A stretch of DNA of 5,340 bases from JARROD01 sp037384225. GTDB taxonomy: Bacteria; Pseudomonadota; Gammaproteobacteria; Pseudomonadales; Cellvibrionaceae. The stretch lies in NCBI GenBank assembly GCA_037384225.1, contig JARROD010000266.1, forward strand, positions 1-5,340, read 5' to 3'. Positions 1 to 5,340 of this stretch are shown here, piece after piece (position 1 is the stretch's first letter; every line of letters begins with the position of its first letter). Both the position numbers and the translations under genes were made by a program. Under the pieces are notes generated by a model. The model did no database searches and was not told the origin of the DNA. It saw only the letters and a program-made list of their open reading frames with translations.

Positions 1-187
1 CGTCCTCGCCGTCGAACTCCACGAGTTCCGCCTCGAAGTCGGTGCAGACGCTGGCGAAGATGCCGCGCAGGTCCTCGATGATTGCTTTGGTGAATACCTC
101 ACGCCGGTATTTGGTTACAAAGACTAAATGCACATGCATCAGAAAGACGCAATGCCTTCCGTGCCTAATATCGTTGTTGTGGCTCAT
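1..187 (-). CDS. tnpA: IS200/IS605-family Y1 (HUH) transposase TnpA, N-terminal part, cut by the window edge
   Basis: The minus strand reads open from an ATG at 187 to the left edge, giving 62 residues. The peptide starts MSHNNDIRHGRHCVF and continues with HVHLVFVTKYRREVF (residues 18-32), the hallmark first beta strand of IS200-type TnpA, and ends in LVEFDGED (55-62). From family knowledge, the two-histidine HUH metal site follows almost directly after this point and the catalytic tyrosine lies near the C-terminus. Both are outside the window, so activity cannot be judged. Such enzymes are small (about 140-150 aa), act as dimers, and move single-stranded DNA by recognising subterminal hairpins. 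The start is chosen on family N-terminus length; there is no good Shine-Dalgarno before it, consistent with the poor translation known for IS200. An ATG at residue 17 is possible but would remove conserved sequence. The gene points away from the flagellar genes. Family assignment is firm; element type (tnpA alone or with tnpB) is unknown. Confidence 0.9.
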   Translation of the reverse strand, partial: MSHNNDIRHGRHCVFLMHVHLVFVTKYRREVFTKAIIEDLRGIFASVCTDFEAELVEFDGED

Positions 188-398
188 AGACCAAAGTATA
201 CTGGGGGTATGCAACGTCTCCAAGCTATTCTCGTGTCTGTAATAGGGGCTGTAAAAGCGGAGAGTGACTGAAAACCTTAGAGAATTTTGCTATCGAACTT
301 TACACTTCTATTCAAAAATAAATAAAACCCATAAAAATCAAATAGATAGTTTGTCACGCAACACTACCTTCCAGTGCGTTTGTGACGCCTTATCCCAC
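188..398. other. Non-coding gap: presumed transposon left end and AT-rich DNA
   Basis: No gene is supported here. The part next to tnpA should contain the transposon left end. Two weak hairpins are visible: 196-212 (GTATAC / GTATGC around a TGGGG loop, with one G-T pair) just before the transposase start, and 225-245 (CTATT / AATAG, 11-nt loop). Either might be a subterminal recognition hairpin or a leader structure like the one that limits IS200 translation, but I cannot fix the element boundary. Bases about 300-352 are strongly AT-rich, with A-runs, unlike the coding DNA on either side. This may be flanking host DNA that helps the flagellin promoter, or a relic of insertion. Confidence 0.4.
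353..386. repeat. Imperfect inverted repeat just upstream of the flagellin promoter
   Basis: GTCAC at 353-357 pairs with GTGAC at 382-386, and CACT at 362-365 pairs with AGTG at 373-376 around a 7-nt loop, with an unpaired internal segment between the two stems. An alternative, mutually exclusive pairing is ACGCA (356-360) with TGCGT (375-379). The element ends 12 bases before the sigma-28 -35 box and has no T-tract after it, so a terminator is unlikely. It could be a protein-binding site or part of the transposon end. The function is unknown, and such short arms can arise by chance. Confidence 0.35.
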
Positions 399-425
399 TA
401 AAGTTATTTTTCCGCCGGTCGATAC
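399..425 (+). promoter_or_regulatory. Sigma-28 (FliA) promoter of the flagellin gene
   Basis: The -35 box TAAAGTTA (399-406) and -10 box GTCGATAC (418-425) are separated by 11 bases. The FliA consensus is TAAAGTTT-N11-GCCGATAA, so 13 of 16 consensus positions match and the spacing is exact. The predicted start of transcription is near 432, giving a leader of about 100 nt before the flagellin ATG. Sigma-28 control is the rule for flagellin genes: it delays filament synthesis until the hook is finished and the anti-sigma factor FlgM has been exported. The orientation and position fit flagellin only. Confidence 0.88.
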
Positions 426-431
426 CTAGAA

Positions 432-531
432 CTAGAAGCGCTCAAAGCTTGCTGAGCTAATAACTTCTACTTCGGGCTAGCTGTGTCTGGCGGACGAGAA
501 ATAACGACTAACATTGCGTTAGGAGGAACAA
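432..531 (+). promoter_or_regulatory. Flagellin mRNA leader with strong Shine-Dalgarno
   Basis: This is the inferred untranslated leader. AGGAGG at 521-526, five bases before the ATG at 532, is a near-perfect ribosome binding site and fixes the flagellin start. A small hairpin is possible at 440-457 (GCTCA / TGAGC, 8-nt loop), as is a longer-range pairing of AGCTA (455-459) with TAGCT (478-482); the two overlap and would compete. GGA triplets occur at 492-494 and twice inside the Shine-Dalgarno (522-527), which is the kind of site CsrA/RsmA proteins bind, but this is only suggestive. Confidence 0.6.
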
Positions 532-2667
532 ATGCCATTATTCATCAATACCAACGTGGCTTCGCTGAACGCCCAGCGGCAGCTGGTCAGTTCAGGTGCG
601 GAGCTGGATAGAGCATCGGAACGTTTATCCTCGGGTAAGCGTATTAACAAGGCGGCTGACGACGCGGCGGGTTTGGCTATCAGCAACCGCCTGACGTCAC
701 AGATCCGCGGCTTGGATCAAGCGGTGAGAAACGCCAACGACGGTATCTCCCTGATTCAGACCGCTGAGGGTGCCCTGAGTGAGAGTACCAATATTTTGCA
801 GCGTATGCGGGAGCTGGCAATTCAGTCCGCGAACGGTATCTTTGATGATGCCGGTCGCGCCACCCTGGACGCGGAGGTACAGCAATTGGTGGAGGAACTG
901 GACCGGATTGCGGAAACCACCAGTTTTAACGGCCAGACCCTGCTCGACGGTACCCAGGGCGAAGTTAAACTCCAGGTAGGCGCCGAAGCCAACCAGACTA
1001 TTGGCTTTGAAGTTCAGGCGGTGGATTCCAAAACCCTGGGGCTGGGCTCACTGAGTGCCGATGTGCTCGGGGCTGAACTCGATCAGGCGATCTCTACGAC
1101 CGCGTTGGATCAGGACGATGTACTGATCAACGGCCAACAGCTCGGCGCCCTGACCACCGGCAGTAATATGGAGGACCTGATCGACAATATCAACACCAAT
1201 GTCAACGGTGTCGAGGCTTCCTCCGTGGTCGAGTTGACCGCCTCCACCGTCGGCACCGGTATTCTGGAAGGTACCTCCTCGGTGACCATCGCCGTCAACG
1301 ACAACGCCGGCAATGTGCAGTCCTTTGTGATCACCGACACCACCTCTCTGGATGACTTTGTCGACAAGGTCAATGCCACCACCGGCGGTGTTGTCAGCGC
1401 CACCATCGGCAGCGACGGCAAACTGAGCATCAGTGCCCAGGATGCCCAGGACATTACCCTGACCGACGCCGGCGGCGTTACCGGTGGCGCTTCCACAACC
1501 CAGCGGGCGCAGATTATCCTGACCTCCGAAAGCGGCGATCCGATCACCGTTGAGCGCGGCGCCACCGGGGATCTGCTCGACCTGGCCCACCTTGGCTTCA
1601 GGGAATCCAAGACCGCCGGTGTCATTGAAGGCGTGGGATTGGTAGCCACCGGCGCGGCGGGTGCTAATGCAGCGCTGGGCGTAGGTGAGCTGAGCATCAA
1701 CGGGGTCGAGATCGACAACACCGACACCGACAGCCTGGTGGGCAAAATCGATGCGATCAACGACGTCAGCGACCAGACCGGCGTGGTGGCCAATGCTTTC
1801 TCCGAGCTGACGATCGACATGACCGGTATCACCCTGGGTAGCGCCGGCGCCTTCGCCTCCAGTAGCGCTCAGGATCAGTTGAGTCTGAACGGTGTGGTTA
1901 TCGACCTGCAGGCTTCCAGCGGCGGTCTGCGCACCCTGGCCGATATCGCCAACGCCTTCAATGACAATACCGACCTCACCGGTGTTTCGGCACGGGTCAA
2001 CGGTCAGAACATCGTGCTCTCCTCGGATCAGGGCGCCATCACCCTGGCCGGTGCCACGGCGGCGGCGGTGAGTGCCATTCAATCGGGCGCGGCGGCCGGC
2101 TTTGTCGGCGCCACCTTCCGCGAAACCTTCGCCACGACCGCCGGTGTGCTGGTGACCTCTTCAACCAGCCTCACCAGTGGCGCGGCCTCGGCTTTCGCCA
2201 CCACCAAGGTGGACGCCAACGCCGGTCTTAAACTGACCAGCACCAACGGCAATCCGATCAGCATTGAACTGGGGGATCAAACCGCCGGCACCACCGACCT
2301 GGCGCGGCTGGGGCTGGTTGAAGCCAACACCCTCGGTGAAGGCTCCTTCGGCACCGCGCTGGCCTCCATCAGTGTGGACACCCAGGCCAATGCCCAGAAG
2401 GCCATCGATGTGATCGACACGGCGCTGGATACCATTAACAGCATCCGTTCCGATCTCGGTGCGGTCAACAACCGCCTGGATTTCACCATCTCCAACCTGT
2501 CGAACGTATCGGAAAACAGCTCCGCGGCGCGATCGCGGATTCTGGATGCGGACTTTGCGGCGGAAACCGCGGCCCTGAGCCGGTCCCAGGTACTGCAGCA
2601 GGCGTCTTCGGCAATACTGGCGCAGGCCAATGCCCGACCGCAGCAAGTGTTGTCACTGCTGCAATAA
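532..2667 (+). CDS. fliC: Flagellin, large form with duplicated central modules
   Basis: Main filament subunit, exported through the flagellar type III apparatus and polymerised under the FliD cap. At 711 aa it is well above the roughly 500 aa of E. coli FliC. The N-terminal D0/D1 part (about 1-165) shows MPLFINTNVASLNAQRQL, LSSGKRIN then DDAAGLAI (32-50) and LQRMRELAIQSANG (89-102); the last matches the TLR5-recognised segment of gamma- and betaproteobacterial flagellins. The C-terminal D1/D0 part (about 606-711) has NNRLDFTISNL (646-656), SRILDADFA (668-676) and ends PQQVLSLLQ. The centre contains four flagellin-IN-like motifs (ING at 199-201 and 389-391, IAVND near 253-257, LNG at 452-454) and two LTSxxGxPI blocks (330-338, 568-576). 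No Cys, Trp or Tyr is seen and only one His. Ser/Thr-rich stretches near 535-560 could be glycosylated. A sigma-28 promoter and strong ribosome site precede it. Identity is certain; the exact domain limits are estimates. Confidence 0.97.
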   Translation: MPLFINTNVASLNAQRQLVSSGAELDRASERLSSGKRINKAADDAAGLAISNRLTSQIRGLDQAVRNANDGISLIQTAEGALSESTNILQRMRELAIQSANGIFDDAGRATLDAEVQQLVEELDRIAETTSFNGQTLLDGTQGEVKLQVGAEANQTIGFEVQAVDSKTLGLGSLSADVLGAELDQAISTTALDQDDVLINGQQLGALTTGSNMEDLIDNINTNVNGVEASSVVELTASTVGTGILEGTSSVTIAVNDNAGNVQSFVITDTTSLDDFVDKVNATTGGVVSATIGSDGKLSISAQDAQDITLTDAGGVTGGASTTQRAQIILTSESGDPITVERGATGDLLDLAHLGFRESKTAGVIEGVGLVATGAAGANAALGVGELSINGVEIDNTDTDSLVGKIDAINDVSDQTGVVANAFSELTIDMTGITLGSAGAFASSSAQDQLSLNGVVIDLQASSGGLRTLADIANAFNDNTDLTGVSARVNGQNIVLSSDQGAITLAGATAAAVSAIQSGAAAGFVGATFRETFATTAGVLVTSSTSLTSGAASAFATTKVDANAGLKLTSTNGNPISIELGDQTAGTTDLARLGLVEANTLGEGSFGTALASISVDTQANAQKAIDVIDTALDTINSIRSDLGAVNNRLDFTISNLSNVSENSSAARSRILDADFAAETAALSRSQVLQQASSAILAQANARPQQVLSLLQ

Positions 2668-2688
2668 GGGCGCGGCCAGCTCCTAAAC

Positions 2689-2714
2689 TCAGGGGCCCGA
2701 CGACGGGCCCCTGA
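2689..2714 (+). terminator. Strong hairpin after flagellin, lacking a U-tract
   Basis: A perfect 11-bp stem, TCAGGGGCCCG (2689-2699) with CGGGCCCCTGA (2704-2714), closes on an ACGA loop. It starts 21 bases after the flagellin stop. Only TT follows, so it is not a canonical intrinsic terminator. It may cause partial termination, or shield the abundant flagellin mRNA from 3' exonucleases while limiting read-through into flaG. It ends just before the flaG ribosome binding site, so it could also influence flaG translation. Confidence 0.65.
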
Positions 2715-2737
2715 TTCCAGGAGTGAGGAATAACCCA

Positions 2738-3145
2738 ATGAATGACGTGAGACCGACACAGTTACCCCCTCAGCTAGCAGCGGTTAAATCTGCTCCATCG
2801 CATGATCCTGTCGACAGGGCCGGCAAGACAGGGACTGCCGAAAGCGGCAATAAATTGCCGGAAAAGGACAATAGCAATAACACCAAAATCGACGTCAATG
2901 CACCGAAGCAGTCAGAACAGGTGCAGGATCTGAAGGGAGCGGTTGCGGATATCAATGATTATGTGCAGCAGGTGAAGCGGGATCTGCAATTCAGTATCGA
3001 CGATGACTCCGGCCGCACGGTGATCCGGGTGACCGACCGCGCGTCGGGAGAACTGATCCGGCAAATTCCCGAGGATATTTTTCTGCAACTGGCACGGAAC
3101 TTGAAAAACGACGAACCAATACATTTGGTGAATGCGCACGGCTGA
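2738..3145 (+). CDS. flaG: FlaG family flagellar protein
   Basis: Small protein of 135 aa encoded between flagellin and the cap gene, as in Pseudomonas and Vibrio. In related bacteria FlaG loss changes filament length, but its molecular role is unclear. Residues 1-60 are polar, rich in Pro, Lys, Asn and Ser, and look disordered. The conserved FlaG domain spans about 62-125: a predicted helix (VQDLKGAVADINDYVQQVKR, 62-81), then LQFSIDDDSGRTVIRV (83-98) and SGELIRQIP (103-111), the family signature. No signal peptide, membrane segment or Cys is present. The ATG at 2738 is chosen because GAGGA at 2725-2729 sits 8 bases upstream. A GTG at 2723 in the same frame would add five residues but its ribosome site would fall in the preceding hairpin. 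It may be read through from the flagellin promoter. Identity is strong. Confidence 0.93.
   Translation: MNDVRPTQLPPQLAAVKSAPSHDPVDRAGKTGTAESGNKLPEKDNSNNTKIDVNAPKQSEQVQDLKGAVADINDYVQQVKRDLQFSIDDDSGRTVIRVTDRASGELIRQIPEDIFLQLARNLKNDEPIHLVNAHG
3090..3105 (+). promoter_or_regulatory. Possible sigma-54 (RpoN) promoter inside the 3' end of flaG
   Basis: TGGCACG (3090-3096), four bases, then TTGAA (3101-3105). The sigma-54 consensus is TGGCACG-N4-TTGCW, so the -24 half is perfect and the spacing is right. The -12 half has A in place of the usually conserved C, which is a real weakness. Transcription would start near 3116, about 105 bases before fliD. Sigma-54 with FleQ/FlrC-type activators drives many flagellar genes in polarly flagellated gammaproteobacteria. 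The site lies in coding sequence, so a chance match is possible. Confidence 0.35.
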
Positions 3146-3194
3146 AGGGCAGCGCTAACACAACCGCTGTAAAAGGTTGTTTTAGCGCTGCCCT
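3146..3194 (+). terminator. Long hairpin between flaG and fliD
   Basis: The arms AGGGCAGCGCTAA (3146-3158) and TTAGCGCTGCCCT (3182-3194) form 13 perfect pairs. After one C/T mismatch, ACAACC (3160-3165) and GGTTGT (3175-3180) add six more around a 9-nt loop. The stem begins at the base after the flaG stop codon. No U-run follows directly; the nearest is TTTT at 3203-3206, eight bases on and against the fliD ribosome site. It may be an attenuator, an RNA processing or stability element, or a structure governing fliD translation. Confidence 0.65.
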
Positions 3195-3220
3195 GAAGTC
3201 TGTTTTCGGAGGTACTACCG

Positions 3221-5239
3221 ATGCAGAATATCGTCAACCTGCTGGGCGCGGGTTCAGGTATCGATACCCAGGCGCTGGTCGAGCAACTGGTGGAAGTCGA
3301 AAAAGCGCCCACCCAGGAGCGCATAGACACCAAGCGGGAGAAACTGGAAACCCAGATATCCGACTATGGGCTGCTGCGCAGCGCATTGTCCACCCTTCAA
3401 GACGCCGGCGAATTGCTTTCCAACGCCGACACCTTCAACACCAAGAGCGCCTCTTTCAGCGACAGTTCGACGCTGGTGCCGGTGAGTCTGGAGGCCGAGG
3501 CGCTTACCGGCGATTACGCCTTCGAAGTGCTGGCCATAGCCCAGGCCCAATCGCTGTCTTCGACCACCTTTGCCGACCCTTCAGACGCGGTGGGCAAGGG
3601 CACCTTGACGTTTCGCTTTGGCGAGTGGGACGACCCGCCCACCACCTTTACGGTGGACGGTGAAAAAAGCTCCCAGGTCATCACCATCGACGATACCAAC
3701 AACTCCCTGACCGGTCTGGCCAAGGCGATCAACGACGCCGATTTCGGTGTCCAGGCGGTGGTGGTGGAAGACGGCGGCGCCTACAAACTGCTGTTGTCGG
3801 CGCCCTCCGGGTTGACCAACCAACTGGAGATCAGCGTTGCCGAAGACGGCGGCAGCCCGACCAACACCGACGCCAATGATCTGTCCCGGTTTGCCTTTAA
3901 CGAAAGCGCTCAGCAACTGACCCAGAATCAAACCGGGCAGGACGCGCAGATCAAGGTTAACGGCCTGACCGTCAACCGCGACAGCAACAGCATCGATGAC
4001 ATCGTGCCGGGGTTCGAGTTTACCCTCGGCAAGGCCGCGCCGGGGGAGACCACCAATGTCACCATCTCCGACGACACCAGCGCCGGCGAACAGGTCATTC
4101 GGGACTTTGTCGACGCCTACAACACATTCCTGGAAGCGCTGGAACCCCTGATCGGTTACAACGAAGAGGAAGACGACTACGGTAGTCTGCACAACGACTC
4201 CCTGGCGAAATCGGTTCCCTCGCAGATTCGCGGCCTGATCGCCGACGCCATTCCGGGATTGGATGCGGATTTCACCAATCTCAGCAACGCCGGCATCCGC
4301 ACTGAACTGGACGGCACCCTGAGTATCGAGGAAGATGAGTTCAGCGACGCCATCGCCAATAACTACGACCTGGTCAAAAATCTGTTCGCCCCCAGCACCG
4401 GATCCAGCGCCGATAAAGTGGTGGTCAACAGCTACAATGATGTGACCGTGGCGGGCAGTTACGACGTTGTTATCAGCACCGATCCGGCCCAGGGTTACCT
4501 GACCGGCGGCGCCATTACCGAGGTGTTTCCCCTCGATAGCACCGGTAAAAGTTACAGCTTTACCATCAAGGTCAACGGTGTCGAAACCAATCTGCTGAGC
4601 ATTCCGGAGGCGACTTACAACTCCGCCGATGAACTGGCCGGTGCGCTGCAATCGCTGATCAACGGCGACACCAATTTACAGGCGGCGGGCACCGAAGTGG
4701 AAGTGGCTTTCGACACCGACCACTTTGTCATTACTTCCAGCGCCTACGGCTCCGACTCTACCGTTGCCATTACCGCCGCCGACGCGCAACTGGCCACCGA
4801 TCTGGGGTTGGATACCAGCTCCACCTCGACCGCCGGTGTCGATGTGGTGGGCACCATTGACGGTGTGGCCGGGTTCGGTTACGGCAACATTTTGCTGCCG
4901 GCGCTGAATACGGACCCCTCCGGGCTCAGCCTGACGATAAAACCCGGCGCCACCACTGCCACGGTTAATATTTCCCGCGGCTTTGGCGATGAGCTGTCGC
5001 GGGTGATCGACGGTTTTCTCAAATCCGCCGGTGTGATCGATACCCGTGAAGATAGTATCGATAGCGATCTCGATAAGCTGGACGATGATCAGGATACCCT
5101 GGATCGGCGCACAGAGGCTTATCATGAGCGGCTCACGGCGCAGTTTATCGCTATGGAAAACATTGTGCGCAGTTTGCAGGACAGCGCTTCGTTTTTGAGT
5201 AGCACGTTGGAGAGTCTGTTAAACAGCGGCAACGAATAA
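3221..5239 (+). CDS. fliD: Flagellar filament cap protein FliD (HAP2), enlarged
   Basis: Cap protein that sits at the filament tip and helps exported flagellin fold into place; it is also an adhesin in some pathogens. The N-terminal FliD domain (about 1-110) opens with LLGAGSGIDTQALVEQLVEVE (7-27, quoted in part) and a following heptad-like helix. The conserved core continues through an IN-like segment (about 127-206), QIKVNGLTVNR (243-253), FVDAYNTFLEAL (296-307), and GIRTELDGTLSI (358-369) then NLFAP (387-391). The C-terminal helix (about 604-665) includes AYHERLTAQFIAMENIV (633-649), typical of the family. At 672 aa it is about 200 residues longer than the E. coli or P. aeruginosa proteins; the extra length lies mainly at about 392-575, another IN-like module (SFTIKVNGVE at 446-455). 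No Cys. GGAGG at 3208-3212, 8 bases before the ATG, fixes the start. Identity is strong. Confidence 0.95.
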   Translation: MQNIVNLLGAGSGIDTQALVEQLVEVEKAPTQERIDTKREKLETQISDYGLLRSALSTLQDAGELLSNADTFNTKSASFSDSSTLVPVSLEAEALTGDYAFEVLAIAQAQSLSSTTFADPSDAVGKGTLTFRFGEWDDPPTTFTVDGEKSSQVITIDDTNNSLTGLAKAINDADFGVQAVVVEDGGAYKLLLSAPSGLTNQLEISVAEDGGSPTNTDANDLSRFAFNESAQQLTQNQTGQDAQIKVNGLTVNRDSNSIDDIVPGFEFTLGKAAPGETTNVTISDDTSAGEQVIRDFVDAYNTFLEALEPLIGYNEEEDDYGSLHNDSLAKSVPSQIRGLIADAIPGLDADFTNLSNAGIRTELDGTLSIEEDEFSDAIANNYDLVKNLFAPSTGSSADKVVVNSYNDVTVAGSYDVVISTDPAQGYLTGGAITEVFPLDSTGKSYSFTIKVNGVETNLLSIPEATYNSADELAGALQSLINGDTNLQAAGTEVEVAFDTDHFVITSSAYGSDSTVAITAADAQLATDLGLDTSSTSTAGVDVVGTIDGVAGFGYGNILLPALNTDPSGLSLTIKPGATTATVNISRGFGDELSRVIDGFLKSAGVIDTREDSIDSDLDKLDDDQDTLDRRTEAYHERLTAQFIAMENIVRSLQDSASFLSSTLESLLNSGNE

Positions 5240-5340
5240 GCCGCGGGTAGACTGGTCTCCATAATGTTTTTCACTGGTTTCTTTTACGCGGCGAGCCCGG
5301 CCCAGCCGGTGAGGGTGTGGGATTAAGGGCGAACCGTCTA
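5240..5340. other. Region downstream of fliD, no supported gene
   Basis: The usual next gene would be fliS (flagellin export chaperone), but no start with a ribosome site appears before the window ends. A short GC hairpin CCGGC-CCA-GCCGG lies at 5297-5309, without a T-run, so it is not a convincing terminator. A 20-codon open frame from 5264 has no Shine-Dalgarno and is not called. Confidence 0.5.

Noticed and set aside
42..242. Plus-strand open frame of 66 codons
   Set aside because: It overlaps the transposase on the opposite strand, lacks a ribosome site, and its peptide has no family resemblance; the minus-strand reading is a clear IS200 TnpA.
1048..2082. Long minus-strand open frame (344 codons) opposite flagellin
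   Set aside because: It lies wholly antisense to a certain gene, has Gly/Val/Asp-rich low-complexity content expected from the complement of GC-biased codons, and resembles no family I recognise.
2607..2622. TGGCGCA...GC as a sigma-54 site near the flagellin 3' end
   Set aside because: The GG to GC spacing is one base too long, and the bases encode the conserved LAQANA segment of flagellin.
2685..2712. TAAACTCA before flaG as a sigma-28 -35 box
   Set aside because: No GCCGATAA-like -10 at the right distance; the downstream bases are the GC hairpin.
2723..2737. GTG at 2723 as an alternative flaG start
   Set aside because: A better-spaced Shine-Dalgarno (GAGGA, 8 bases) supports the ATG at 2738. 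The GTG would need a ribosome site inside the hairpin arm.
3581..4651. Long minus-strand open frame (356 codons) opposite fliD
   Set aside because: Same situation: antisense to fliD, composition explained by codon bias, no recognisable domain.
5264..5326. Twenty-codon open frame after fliD
   Set aside because: No Shine-Dalgarno, too short, and not like the N-terminus of FliS.

Overview
The window holds the filament and cap section of a flagellar gene cluster from a Gram-negative bacterium. It most likely comes from a polarly flagellated, moderately GC-rich gammaproteobacterium. The support is the gene order flagellin, flaG, fliD on one strand, known from Pseudomonas, Vibrio and related marine genera; the flagellin ends, which resemble pseudomonad FliC; a near-consensus sigma-28 promoter; and the Pseudomonas/Marinobacter-like IS200 transposase. 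I cannot name a genus from sequence alone.

Layout: bases 1-187 (minus strand) carry the N-terminal third of an IS200/IS605-family Y1 transposase, cut by the left edge. Bases 188-531 are non-coding. They hold the presumed transposon end, an AT-rich stretch, a dyad-symmetric element at 353-386, a sigma-28 promoter at 399-425 and a leader of about 100 nt ending in a strong Shine-Dalgarno. The flagellin gene fills 532-2667 (711 aa) and is followed by a perfect 11-bp hairpin. flaG (2738-3145, 135 aa) comes next, then a second long hairpin starting at the base after its stop codon. fliD (3221-5239, 672 aa) follows. The last 101 bases hold no gene I can support; fliS would be the usual next gene.

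How the genes work together: FliC subunits are exported through the flagellar type III apparatus and polymerise under the FliD cap at the filament tip. FlaG is a small accessory protein that in related bacteria affects filament length. Flagellin and FliD are both far larger than the familiar enterobacterial proteins, and both gain their extra length in central, flagellin-IN-like modules. Flagellin's central region looks like an internally duplicated block. FliD has an extra module between its conserved core and its C-terminal coiled coil.

Regulation visible in the sequence: sigma-28 for flagellin, strong hairpins without U-tracts in both intergenic gaps, and a possible sigma-54 promoter inside the 3' end of flaG that could feed fliD. 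I see no clearly novel system. The points most worth checking are the enlarged filament/cap pair, the intergenic hairpins, the sigma-54-like site and the transposon insertion beside the flagellin promoter.
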